From an uncultured Bacteroidota bacterium (GTDB taxonomy: Bacteria; Bacteroidota; Bacteroidia; AKYH767-A; 2013-40CM-41-45), in NCBI GenBank assembly GCA_937871435.1, contig CALMQM010000013.1, forward strand, positions 1 through 64,000: DNA of 64,000 nt, given 5' to 3'. Position numbers and translations under genes: made by a program. How positions within the stretch are numbered: position 1 is the stretch's first letter; each line of letters opens with the position of its first letter. Below, piece by piece: positions 36,292 through 45,800 of this stretch. The notes under the pieces are model-generated. The model worked only from the letters and a program-made list of their open reading frames with translations. It was not told where the DNA came from and did not search any database.

Positions 36292-36768
36292 ATGAATAAA
36301 GAACATAAATACTCGATCACAACAAAGTGGAACGGCAACAAAGGCACAGGTACCAGCGGCCTGAAAGCGTATGAAAGGAGCCATACAGTAAGCAATGCCG
36401 GAAAACCGGATTTGTTTTTGACCACCGATAATCCGCATGTAGGCGACAAGAGCAAATTGAATCCGGAAGATTTGCTGGTGACAGCTGTGTCGAGTTGTCA
36501 TATGTTGTCTTACCTGTATGTATGCGCGCTGGAGGGAATCGTTGTGACGGACTATGTGGATCATGCATATGGTATCATGCAGGAGCATGAAAGCGGAGGT
36601 GGGCAGTTTGAACACGTAACCTTGTGTCCGGAGGTGATTGTAGCCGAAGAATCAATGATAGAGAAGGCCATTGACCTGCATCACAAAGCGCATGAGATCT
36701 GTTACATTGCCAATTCGGTCAATTTTCCTGTTTATACCAATGCCATTTGCAAAACTACGGATAGGTAA
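36292..36768 (+). CDS. OsmC family peroxidase
   Basis: 158 residues. The peroxidatic cysteine is C69 in LLVTAVSSCHMLSYLY and the second is C137 in HKAHEICYIANS, the two-cysteine pattern of OsmC/Ohr-type enzymes that reduce organic hydroperoxides. ITTKWNGNKGTGTSGLKAYE at the N terminus and SKLNPEDLLV before the active site support the OsmC branch. The enzyme is cytosolic. It is the last gene of the run beginning at 34304. Confidence 0.92.
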   Translation: MNKEHKYSITTKWNGNKGTGTSGLKAYERSHTVSNAGKPDLFLTTDNPHVGDKSKLNPEDLLVTAVSSCHMLSYLYVCALEGIVVTDYVDHAYGIMQEHESGGGQFEHVTLCPEVIVAEESMIEKAIDLHHKAHEICYIANSVNFPVYTNAICKTTDR

Positions 36769-36937
36769 TTTTTCCGGATTCCTTTTTCGCTGCTGTTTTT
36801 TCGCAGGAAATTATCTGTTAAAATACAGTTGCGCAGGAAGTGAAATTTTCTACATTGCATAATTGTTTGATACAGGTATAAGGTGTGTGATTGCTTTCTA
36901 TTCATGAGTAAATATCCAACCCAAAATATATATCACC

Positions 36938-37360
36938 ATGCCACAATCCATTTCCACACTTCTCATCAATGCTCCTAAACATAAAGTTTGGGAGGTAATC
37001 ACCAAACCTGAATTGGTAAAACAATGGCAATACGGGAGTACATTACAAACCGACTGGGAAGCCGGCAGCCGGATAAAATTCAGCACTGAATGGCAGGGCA
37101 AACATTTTGAGCAATGGGGAGTAGTGTTGGAAGTAAAACCCAATGAACTGGCTCGATACAGTTTATTTGCACCCGGACCCGGACTGGAAGACAAGCCGGA
37201 AAATTATTTCATCATGAGTTATGTGCTCATGGAGAAAAACGGGAAGACTATGTTGGAAATTATTCAGGACGATAACCGTCCGCACGCGGTTGAGGAAGAA
37301 GCACAGGGAGAAGACAGTCCTATTTTACAAGCATTGAAGCGACTGGCAGAATCCAATTAG
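36938..37360 (+). CDS. SRPBCC family protein
   Basis: 140 residues. ISTLLINAPKHKVWEVITKP at the N terminus, LQTDWEAGSRIKFSTEWQGK in the middle and the final helix SPILQALKRLAESN define an AHSA1-like SRPBCC domain, most similar in the window to the one at 5907. No partner regulator is adjacent. It has a 169-bp leader after the OsmC gene without a clear promoter. Confidence 0.85.
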   Translation: MPQSISTLLINAPKHKVWEVITKPELVKQWQYGSTLQTDWEAGSRIKFSTEWQGKHFEQWGVVLEVKPNELARYSLFAPGPGLEDKPENYFIMSYVLMEKNGKTMLEIIQDDNRPHAVEEEAQGEDSPILQALKRLAESN

Positions 37361-37735
37361 GGTCGATTCGGGGCAGAATTTTTCGGACATATATATAATA
37401 AAGGAGTGTCGTTTCAATTTTCTCCTGAAAAAGATATTCCTTAAGAATACTATTTGTCGGCCTCCTTATTTACAGGGTAACAGTCAGGAATATATGTTTA
37501 CCCATGTATTTTCTCTCGCTTCGCTTTATTTTACATTGTTTCTCGACAATTAATTATGATTGTATCCTGTTATTTAGCCGGAAATCATACGAAATCACAG
37601 CATTTTCTGAAATTGGAGCTATCCGGGAGATTTTCTGTATTCAAATTTTGAATTGGGAATCGCTTTGTTAAATTTGCTTCCCCACAATTCTGTTAATCAG
37701 TTCAATCCGTTCATTTAACCCTAAAAATTCATTCT
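37361..37735. other. Non-coding leader of the 535-residue protein
   Basis: 375 bp without a supported gene. It is A/T-rich, lacks repeats or RNA-gene-like structures that I can see, and holds the promoter at 37647-37676 and a leader of about 50 bases. No terminator was found after the SRPBCC stop. Confidence 0.6.
37647..37676 (+). promoter_or_regulatory. Promoter TTTG-N18-TAAATTTG
   Basis: TTTG at 37647-37650 and TAAATTTG at 37669-37676 fit the consensus with an 18-base spacer. The ATG at 37736 follows 59 bases later. Confidence 0.55.
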
Positions 37736-39343
37736 ATGAAATTCCGTTCAATGTTGGTACTTGTTGCCTTGTTTGCTTCTTATGTTAGCACGGCGCAGGT
37801 AAAGTTTTCCAAAGAATTTAAAATCACAGTAGGCGAGCCATACAAAGTGGTAGATGCTAAGAGCAAAGAATATTTTGGCGATGGAGAAGGTCACATCGTT
37901 ACAGTAAAAACAGATGGAGAGTTGATCGTTGTTCAACGATTCAATGTCAGTGATGGCAAAGAAATCGGCAGAAAAGAATACAAAGATCAACCGGATAAAA
38001 GCGAGTTGCAAAGTGTATTCAATGTAGGAGGAAAATTGTTCTATATCTATACGGTTGCAAAAAAAGGAGATTTGTTTGATGTCTTCTGCCGCGAAGTGAA
38101 CATGAAACAAGGCAGCATGGAGTCTGCAAAATTATTGTTTACTTCTAAAGGAGATCTTGCCAGAACAGAACCCAAAGAAACTCTGGGCGCCTGGGGTTTA
38201 CAGCGGGGACCATTCCTGACAGTTTACAAGTCATTCGATGATTCCAAAGTCTTGATCAACTACCGTCGGATTCCGTTGATTAAAAGCGATGCGAAAAATA
38301 AAGACATTCTTGGTTTTTATGTTTTTGACAATACAATGAAAAGTATCTGGGGTGATGAAGTAACAATGCCTCACACAGAAAAAGAGATGAACAACCTTGC
38401 ATATACAGTAACAAAGGATGGAACTGCCCGCATGTTGGCATACCTCAATGAAGCGAAATCGTTTGAACTGATCAATATCGCCGCTCCCGGAAAATTAAGC
38501 AATATGAAAGTTGATATTGATGGTAATTTAAAATTTCAGCGGTTTAATGTTAAAGAAGATAATAGTGGAAACCTGGTCTGTACAGGATTCTATGCTAAGG
38601 GAATTGATGTAAAAGTGAGTTGGACAGGAAGCGCTTCATTGAGTTGGAACATTGATGGATTAAAAATATTCAAAATGGACTCTCAGGGAAAAGTACTTGA
38701 CAACAAAGATTTCGAATTTCCGATTGCCATGTTGAATCAATTTGAAAGCAAGCGCCAACAGGAGAAGAATGAAAAAAGAGAAGGCGAAGGAAAAGCCGGT
38801 ATTCCGGATCTTGTACTGCGTGATGTAAGTGTGGATGCTGATGGAAACACGATGGTAATTGGAGAGCAACATTATATCCGTACTGAGAGAACAATTAATG
38901 GAACTCAGACGGTATATTTTTATGGTGACATGGTTGCCACAAGAATTGACAAAGACGGAAAATTAATGTGGATGAAAAAACTTCCTAAAGATCAAACAGG
39001 ATACCAGGGAAAAGGGGGAATGGGATTCCGTTTGGTTGTAGGAAAAACGGCAACTTATTTCCTATATCTTGACAACAAGAAAAACGCGGAACTCTCCGTT
39101 GATAAAGCTCCCGCAAAACATTCCGATGGCAAAGGTGGATATTTCTTCGCCTACAAACTTGAAAATGCAACCGGTGATGTATCCAAGCATGTATTGTTTG
39201 ATACCGACGATTTGCAGGGTGAGGAAATCTATCAATTCAACACAGGAAGAATTTTCGAACCTTCTCCGGATATCTTTTTCCTCGAAAGCTACATGAAGAA
39301 AAAGCAGGACAAGATGATTCGTATGGAACTCACCACGAAATAA
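37736..39343 (+). CDS. Secreted protein of unknown function, beta-propeller-like
   Basis: 535 residues. Signal peptide MKFRSMLVLVALFASYVSTA. The mature chain has repeated hydrophobic strand pairs with aspartate/glycine turns such as HIVTVKTDGELIVVQRFN, RDVSVDADGNTMVIGEQHY and ATRIDKDGKLMWMKKLP, which suit a beta-propeller, though no family is recognised. A lysine/glutamate-rich linker (SKRQQEKNEKREGEGKAG) lies near residue 345. There is no sorting domain or lipobox, so it is probably periplasmic. It has its own promoter and terminator. Confidence 0.75.
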   Translation: MKFRSMLVLVALFASYVSTAQVKFSKEFKITVGEPYKVVDAKSKEYFGDGEGHIVTVKTDGELIVVQRFNVSDGKEIGRKEYKDQPDKSELQSVFNVGGKLFYIYTVAKKGDLFDVFCREVNMKQGSMESAKLLFTSKGDLARTEPKETLGAWGLQRGPFLTVYKSFDDSKVLINYRRIPLIKSDAKNKDILGFYVFDNTMKSIWGDEVTMPHTEKEMNNLAYTVTKDGTARMLAYLNEAKSFELINIAAPGKLSNMKVDIDGNLKFQRFNVKEDNSGNLVCTGFYAKGIDVKVSWTGSASLSWNIDGLKIFKMDSQGKVLDNKDFEFPIAMLNQFESKRQQEKNEKREGEGKAGIPDLVLRDVSVDADGNTMVIGEQHYIRTERTINGTQTVYFYGDMVATRIDKDGKLMWMKKLPKDQTGYQGKGGMGFRLVVGKTATYFLYLDNKKNAELSVDKAPAKHSDGKGGYFFAYKLENATGDVSKHVLFDTDDLQGEEIYQFNTGRIFEPSPDIFFLESYMKKKQDKMIRMELTTK

Positions 39344-39363
39344 TTTACAGAAAATTTTGAGAG

Positions 39364-39394
39364 AAAGTCCGGTCATTTTGGCCGGACTTTTTTT
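39364..39394 (+). terminator. Intrinsic terminator
   Basis: AAAGTCCGG (39364-39372) and CCGGACTTT (39382-39390) form a perfect 9-bp stem with a 9-base loop, followed by a T-run through 39394. It ends the transcript of the 535-residue protein. Confidence 0.9.
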
Positions 39395-39881
39395 GTTTGA
39401 AGTTTATACCCATTTGTTGAACTAAATCTTTAGCAACGTTCTTATTTTTAAATTTTAGCATATAAAATAAACGTTACAACATATTTTTTCTGGTCATGAT
39501 AAATAAATTCGAAACTACCCCCTTTGCCTATTTTTCTACCCCCTCATTAAATGGACAAATGTTAAAGTTGAACCTTTAGATATTAAAAACAGTAAATTTT
39601 AAAGGATAAATTTGAATTGATCGGAAATTAGATTCAAAACATATAGATTTGAACGGTGTTATTTTAACATTCAACACTATCGTTTAATTAAACTGTTAAT
39701 TTTTTGCATTTAACTCCCATTGCTATTGAATTTATTTATCAGCGCAATGATTTAGAGAAATAAACTGAGTTGATATATATTGCAACACCTGATTTAATTA
39801 ATTGGGAAATCAGACATTTTAACATTTTAATAGCCGTAATTTTTAAATATTGCGAGGTGTAGTATTCTATTTGATCTTTCA
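39395..39881. other. A/T-rich region before the histidine kinase
   Basis: 487 bp after the terminator with no open frame worth calling. It is visibly poorer in G+C than the flanking genes and holds many A/T runs. No exact TTG/TAnnTTTG promoter was found near the kinase start. It may hold a regulated promoter or binding sites. Confidence 0.55.
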
Positions 39882-42416
39882 ATGAAGCTGACATCAAGAT
39901 ATATTCTGTTTCTGACCGTTTTCGCAGCAGCGCTTTTGGTGCTTGTGTTCACCATTCATTATATCACCTTAAAAAAAAGTGAATGGAATACCGGGATGGT
40001 AACACATACTTACCAGGTCATGAATTCTTCCCGTTCGTTAATAAAAAACATTCTGGATGCGGAAGCATTGGTGAAAGAGTATGTGCTTTCAAAAGATAGT
40101 GCAACATTGAATAATTACAAGTTGGCACAACAAAGGACAGTCAGCCAACTGATAAAACTGAAAGATCTGACTGCCGATAATGTTGTTCAAGAGAGCAGGC
40201 TGGATTCATTGAACAACCTGTCGGTTCAATTGTACGGCCAGCTTGGTGATTATATCCGATATTCAAACGATCCTCAATCCGACCAAAGAATTCTGTTTGC
40301 CACTATCAATACAGAAAAGAAAACGCTGGATCACATTCGTGCGATTTCTTTTTCAATTTTAAAAGAGGAAGAAGAGTTACTTATCAATAGAAATGACGCA
40401 GCAAATGTTTCAGAGCGAAATTCCCTTTATACACTTTTTGCAGGAGGTGCGGTTTCCCTTGGATTATTGTGCTTTCTGTGCATCTTTTTGTATAAGGAAA
40501 ATAAAAAACTCAAAGACGTTGAACAGGAATTATTCATTCGTTCAGAATGGTATACACAAACGCTTGTGAGTTTGGGTGATGGAGTTATTGCAACAGACAA
40601 AAACGGCATCATCACATTAATTAATAAATCCGCTGAAAATATTTCCGGATGGAAAAAAGAGGAAGCGATAGGTATTCACATTGATTATGTGTTTCAGATA
40701 ACCAATGAACGTACAGGAAACAAAGTAATTAATCCGGCGATTGAAGCTATGCAGCGAAACCAGGTGGTACTTCTGGCAAATCATACCATTCTGAAAATGA
40801 GAAACGGGAACACTGTATTTATTGATGACAGTGGTGCTCCTATCCATAATGATAAAGGCGATCTGATTGGAGCGGTATTGGTTTTCCGGGATATTACTGA
40901 AAAGAAAAAAGCGGAAGACGCCTTGCGTGAACTGAACCAGCATCTGGAAAGGAAAGTGGAGGAGAGGACAGCGGAATTGTTAAAGCAGGAAATTCATTAC
41001 AAAGCGACGCTGGATAAAATGCTGGAAGGAATACAGATTATTGGTTATAACTGGCGCTATCTCTATGCTAACGATTCATTGATGGCTCAATTGGGAACGA
41101 CGAAGGAAGAGTTTTTTGGAAAAAATATGCTGGAAGAATATCCCGGAATTGAGAAAACAAAACTCTTTGCTGAACTGGAAGAGTGCATGACAAAACGAAT
41201 TTCAGGATCCATGGAAAATGAATTCGTATTTCCAAGCGGCGAACACCGCTGGTACCAGCTCAGTATTCAGCCTGTGCCGGAAGGATTGTTTGTTTTGTCG
41301 GTGGACATCACGAAGCGCAAAGATGCGGAAATGAAGATTGAGGAAAGCGAAGAAAAATTCCGATCCCTTGTCGAAAATATTACCGATACAATCATCACGC
41401 TCGACACCGAATTCAAAATTCTTTTTGTGAATCATTTGCCGGCAGGTGCTGATTCCTCTTCCTTGCGAGGACAAAGTATATATGGATGGATTAATCCGGA
41501 ATATGTACCGGTTGCAGCTTCCGCATTACAAAATGTCATGAGCTCCGGAACACCGGTGAATTATGAAACATCCGGAACAGGTATTGACGGAGAAACTGTA
41601 TGGTATCTTCATCATGCCGGTCCGGTTTTCACTGAGTCCAAAGTAACAGGTATTGTAATTATAGTGAAAGATATTACCGACAGAAAGAAAGCAGAGCAGA
41701 TCCTGGAACAACAAAACAATCGTCTCATCAAAACCAACACAGAACTCGACAGATTTGTGTACAGTACATCCCATGATTTGCGCGCACCGCTCACATCCTT
41801 ACTCGGTTTAATCAATATCACCGAAGACCATTTACGGGAAGATGATACCGAACAGAAGGAAAGAATTGTGATGATGAAAAAAACTGTTAGCAAACTGGAT
41901 ACTTTCATCGGCGACATATTGAATTACTCCCGAAATGCAAGAACAGATCTTGCCTCCGACACGATTGATTTCAAACAGATAGTACGTGAATGCACGGATC
42001 ATTTGAAATACATGGATGTAACAGGAGATTATTCTTTATCTGTGAATATTAATCAGGAGTCTGAATTTGTAACAGATAAAAGCCGCCTGTTGGTAATCCT
42101 CAGTAATATGATGAGCAACGCGGTGAAGTATCAGGATTCGGGGAAAAAAGACCGAACCGTTGATATCAGTATTCAATCAGATACCCTTCACGCCGAGATT
42201 CGAGTCAGAGATAATGGTATCGGAATTGAAAGCAATGATTTGGATAAAATTTTTGAGATGTTCTACCGGGCCACTAAACATTCCAATGGTTCCGGATTGG
42301 GGATGTATATTGTGAAGGAAACGCTCACCAAACTTAACGGAACGATCAGTGTTGAATCAACACCTGGAGCAGGAACTTGTTTTACAGTGTGCCTGCCCAA
42401 TATGATTCAAGCATAA
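39882..42416 (+). CDS. Hybrid-free sensor histidine kinase with CHASE3-like and PAS domains
   Basis: 844 residues. TM1 about 7-29, a periplasmic CHASE3-like four-helix region 30-182, and TM2 about 183-204. PAS domains cover ~215-345, ~370-480 and ~490-605, each closed by a PAC motif (VFRDITEKKKAE, VDITKRKDAE, VKDITDRKKAE). The phosphoacceptor is H631 in YSTSHDLRAPLTSLLG; the ATPase boxes are N746, DNGIG (777-781) and GSGLG (803-807). It autophosphorylates and passes phosphate to the single-domain regulator 7 bp downstream. The PAS set suggests redox or small-ligand sensing (inference). Confidence 0.92.
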   Translation: MKLTSRYILFLTVFAAALLVLVFTIHYITLKKSEWNTGMVTHTYQVMNSSRSLIKNILDAEALVKEYVLSKDSATLNNYKLAQQRTVSQLIKLKDLTADNVVQESRLDSLNNLSVQLYGQLGDYIRYSNDPQSDQRILFATINTEKKTLDHIRAISFSILKEEEELLINRNDAANVSERNSLYTLFAGGAVSLGLLCFLCIFLYKENKKLKDVEQELFIRSEWYTQTLVSLGDGVIATDKNGIITLINKSAENISGWKKEEAIGIHIDYVFQITNERTGNKVINPAIEAMQRNQVVLLANHTILKMRNGNTVFIDDSGAPIHNDKGDLIGAVLVFRDITEKKKAEDALRELNQHLERKVEERTAELLKQEIHYKATLDKMLEGIQIIGYNWRYLYANDSLMAQLGTTKEEFFGKNMLEEYPGIEKTKLFAELEECMTKRISGSMENEFVFPSGEHRWYQLSIQPVPEGLFVLSVDITKRKDAEMKIEESEEKFRSLVENITDTIITLDTEFKILFVNHLPAGADSSSLRGQSIYGWINPEYVPVAASALQNVMSSGTPVNYETSGTGIDGETVWYLHHAGPVFTESKVTGIVIIVKDITDRKKAEQILEQQNNRLIKTNTELDRFVYSTSHDLRAPLTSLLGLINITEDHLREDDTEQKERIVMMKKTVSKLDTFIGDILNYSRNARTDLASDTIDFKQIVRECTDHLKYMDVTGDYSLSVNINQESEFVTDKSRLLVILSNMMSNAVKYQDSGKKDRTVDISIQSDTLHAEIRVRDNGIGIESNDLDKIFEMFYRATKHSNGSGLGMYIVKETLTKLNGTISVESTPGAGTCFTVCLPNMIQA

Positions 42417-42423
42417 AAGATAC

Positions 42424-42831
42424 ATGATGAGGCTAAGACAAATTTTATTGATTGATGACAATGATATAGATAATTATATCAACCGTCATATTTTAGAAAC
42501 AAACAATGTATGTGATTCCATTGTTACGATGATTTCTGCAATTGATGCACTGGAATATTTAAATCCGATTAAAGATGATCCTGAAAAATTTCCTGAGTTG
42601 ATATTTCTGGATATCAGGATGCCACTAATGGATGGCTTCGGATTTCTGGATGAATTCAGGAATTTTCCGGATGGGATCAAAACTTCCTGTATCATTTACA
42701 TGCTCACCTCCTCACAGGATGGAATGGATATACAAAAAGCGAAGACCTATCCTTTTGTGAAGGAATATTTGAATAAGCCTCTAACACATCAATTGGTGGA
42801 ACAAATTTTCAATTTGCCTCCTGGAGAATAA
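42424..42831 (+). CDS. Single-domain response regulator
   Basis: 135 residues, one receiver domain and no output domain. Acidic pair D11-D12, phosphoacceptor D63 in LIFLDIRMPLMDG, T95 and K118 in YLNKPLT are all present. Such CheY-like proteins act through protein contacts or phosphorelays. The 7-bp gap to the kinase makes the pair certain. It ends 63 bp from the convergent giant surface protein. Confidence 0.93.
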   Translation: MMRLRQILLIDDNDIDNYINRHILETNNVCDSIVTMISAIDALEYLNPIKDDPEKFPELIFLDIRMPLMDGFGFLDEFRNFPDGIKTSCIIYMLTSSQDGMDIQKAKTYPFVKEYLNKPLTHQLVEQIFNLPPGE

Positions 42832-42894
42832 AAAGAGAAAATAAGCGTCAAGAAAATGCGGTTTCAGAACACAAAAATCACCGCCTCTGAAGAA

Positions 42895-45800
42895 TTATTT
42901 TCGAATCAGCTTTTTGCTTTTGCAATTATTTCCGGAAATCGCCCGAACAATATACATTCCACACTCAGGAAGGAATGATGATTCAATAGGGAAAACCACT
43001 TTGGATGCTTCGTCGAAGTGAATTACTTTCGAGAACAATTCTTTGCCGTATACATCCACTATACTTAACTGAACATCCTGTTGCATTCTACAGCTGATCG
43101 CGACATTCACTGATTCGCCATAAGAAGGATTGGGATAAAGTTCAAATGCAAAATCTGTTTCACGATTGTAATGTACACTTACCGGATCGGCATAAGTATA
43201 GTCGCCGTTGAAATCAGTTTGCTTCAACCTGTAGTATGATAATCCGGGAAATGGTTCATAATCCTGAGCCGAGTAGTGAATCATTGATGTGCTGTTTCCG
43301 TTGTGTGCAAGTGAACGTACTTTGCAAACCTCTGTATAGTTTACCGCATCAGTGGATTTTTCAATCGTAAAGTAATCGTTATTTTTCTCTGAAGCTGTTG
43401 TCCAGCTGATGTTTACCTGATCATTTTGCAACACTGCATCAAAGGAAACCAATTCTATTGGCAGAGGAACACCACTTCCTTTTCCGATTGAATGTTGCGA
43501 AAAATTTGTGTATCCGGTTCGTTGCGCATAGCCGCTACCTGAGTTATAAATTCGTCCTGCATTTCCACTCGCAGGAATTGCTGCGGTAGTTTCAAATGTG
43601 GAAAAACTTGCATAGGTAGCTGTTGTTGTTCTTTTTATCGGACAAAAAGTATTGTCGTCTGCGGAACCAAGTGTTGTGTTTTCAACGGAAAGTTGTACTC
43701 CATACGATCCACCTGTTGGCGAGGCATTGGGAGTAAATGTCCACAATACTGTTTCGCCGGCAACTTCACCGACAGTACTGATGATTGGCACTCCACCCTG
43801 TGAAGTGCTGAGCAATGCGTCACTGTTTGGTGCCGACTGAACAAAATCCGAAACGTAGGAATTGATATAAGTTACTCCGGTCAAATTATTATTAAGAATA
43901 GAAGCAAGATGTCTGTCTGTTGCAGATGTTCCATTTGCAATTGGAAATGTATAAGTACTTGTATTGCTCGCAATGTAACGGCGGAGGTTTCCGTTTATAA
44001 ATCCGTTTGTATAAGTAAGATTCGCCGCATTTGTGGAAGTAGTCACCAGATAATTTGCGCCGGTGGATACAACACCATTTTGAAGAGAAAGCGCGTTACT
44101 GACATTCACAGTGAGCGTTCCGCTGAAATTGACACCATTCGTATTGTTGACAGTCAGGTTATAGAAATTAATACTTGTTGCAGCGCTCAGCACATTCGCG
44201 CCGGAACATCCATAGAGAGTAACTGTACTGCTGTTTGGAGTAAATGTTCCACCCTGAGAGAAATTGCCATAGAGATCCAGTGAATTGCTTCCATTTATGG
44301 TCAGCGTTTTTCCTCCATTGATTGTAATTCCATTCGCGATCGCGTTGGTTGTGATAACAGGATTGGTAGTGCCACCATTGATGACGGCTGACTTGTATTT
44401 ATTTGGAACGCCATTACTCCAGTTACTTGCGGTGTTCCAAGCCGTAGTGGATCCAACCCAGTTCGTTGAACTTGTTGAAGGCGTTACCGCGGTAATAATA
44501 TTCGATGAATATGCATTGCTGGAGCAACCTCCCAAATCAGGAGTGACAATACAATTCACTACATCTCCGTTTGCCAATCCGCCGTTCACATAAGTTGTAC
44601 TGTTGCTTCCGACATTTGAACCGTTGAGTACCCATTGGTATGTAGGAGCCGGACCGAGGTTTGTTCCGATAGCAGAGAATGTATCGATAAATCCGTTTCC
44701 AATTTTGACATTGGAAACAGTTGCTCCGGTAGCGTTGGTGGAAACGTCAACATACAATGGTAAGGTAGGAGCGACCGCGCTTGTCATTAGCAAAGTACTG
44801 TTTTTATAATACTTGACTACATTGTTTTCTACCGCAATTTTTAAAATGTCATTTGTTGCATAGGTTCCGTATGTTCCGCGGTTTGTTCCGGATTCATAAA
44901 TCCGGAGAGCTCCGGTGTTGAGCAAATAGAAACAATACTGAATGGATGTATAATTACTATTCACGTCTGATGAACTTAATCCCACCATTCTGTTTTTATT
45001 CGTCTCCGCAACTGTCGTTTGCATGTAACCATTATTGGAAACGGATTGATATGAAAATCCGTTTCCATCCCAGTTGTTATTACTCGTACGTTTTGTTAAG
45101 GTGTTTCCATTAATCGTATTCTTCACACCAGAAGAAGCAATGATCCACACAACATTCACAAGTGATTCTTTGCAGGAAGTAGGTGACGCGGTACCGGTGA
45201 TATAAAATGCGTTCTGAGCAGTCTGATTAATATCACGGATTGTGATGTTGTTAGAAGGAAACGCACTGCTGCTGCAACCACCCAGATCCGGAGTAACCAG
45301 ACAAGTGATTACATCGCCGTTGGCCAGACTTGCATTTGTGTAGGTGGAGGAGTTGGTTCCCACATTCGAACCATTAAGCTGCCATTGATAGGAGGGAGAT
45401 GGTCCGAGATTCGTTCCATAAGCGGAAAACGTACTGATATTTCCGTTTGAGATTCGAACGTCAGAAATCGTTGCTCCGATACCATTCGTACTGGCATCAA
45501 CATACAAAGGCAAAGTTGGAGTTACATTACTGATGTATAGAGCTGTTCCGTTTTTATAATACTTCACTACATTATTCTCGACAGCAATTTTCAATGTGTC
45601 TCCTGTAGTATAAGTACCGAATGCGCCACGACTAGTTCCGCTTTCATAAATCTGTAAAGCGCCGGCATTTGTTGTATAGAAACAATATTGTATAGATGTA
45701 TAATTAGCATTTGCGTCAGTGGAACTCAGACCAATCATTCTTGCTTCGTTCGTTTCTTCCAGGATGGTTTGCATATATCCGTTATTCGACACAGATTGCA

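Noticed and set aside
42831-42895. A bidirectional terminator between the response regulator and the giant surface protein
   Set aside because: The short inverted segments GCGGT/ACCGC and TTTCAGA/TCTGAA do not form a single compact stem with a T-run, so it is not called.
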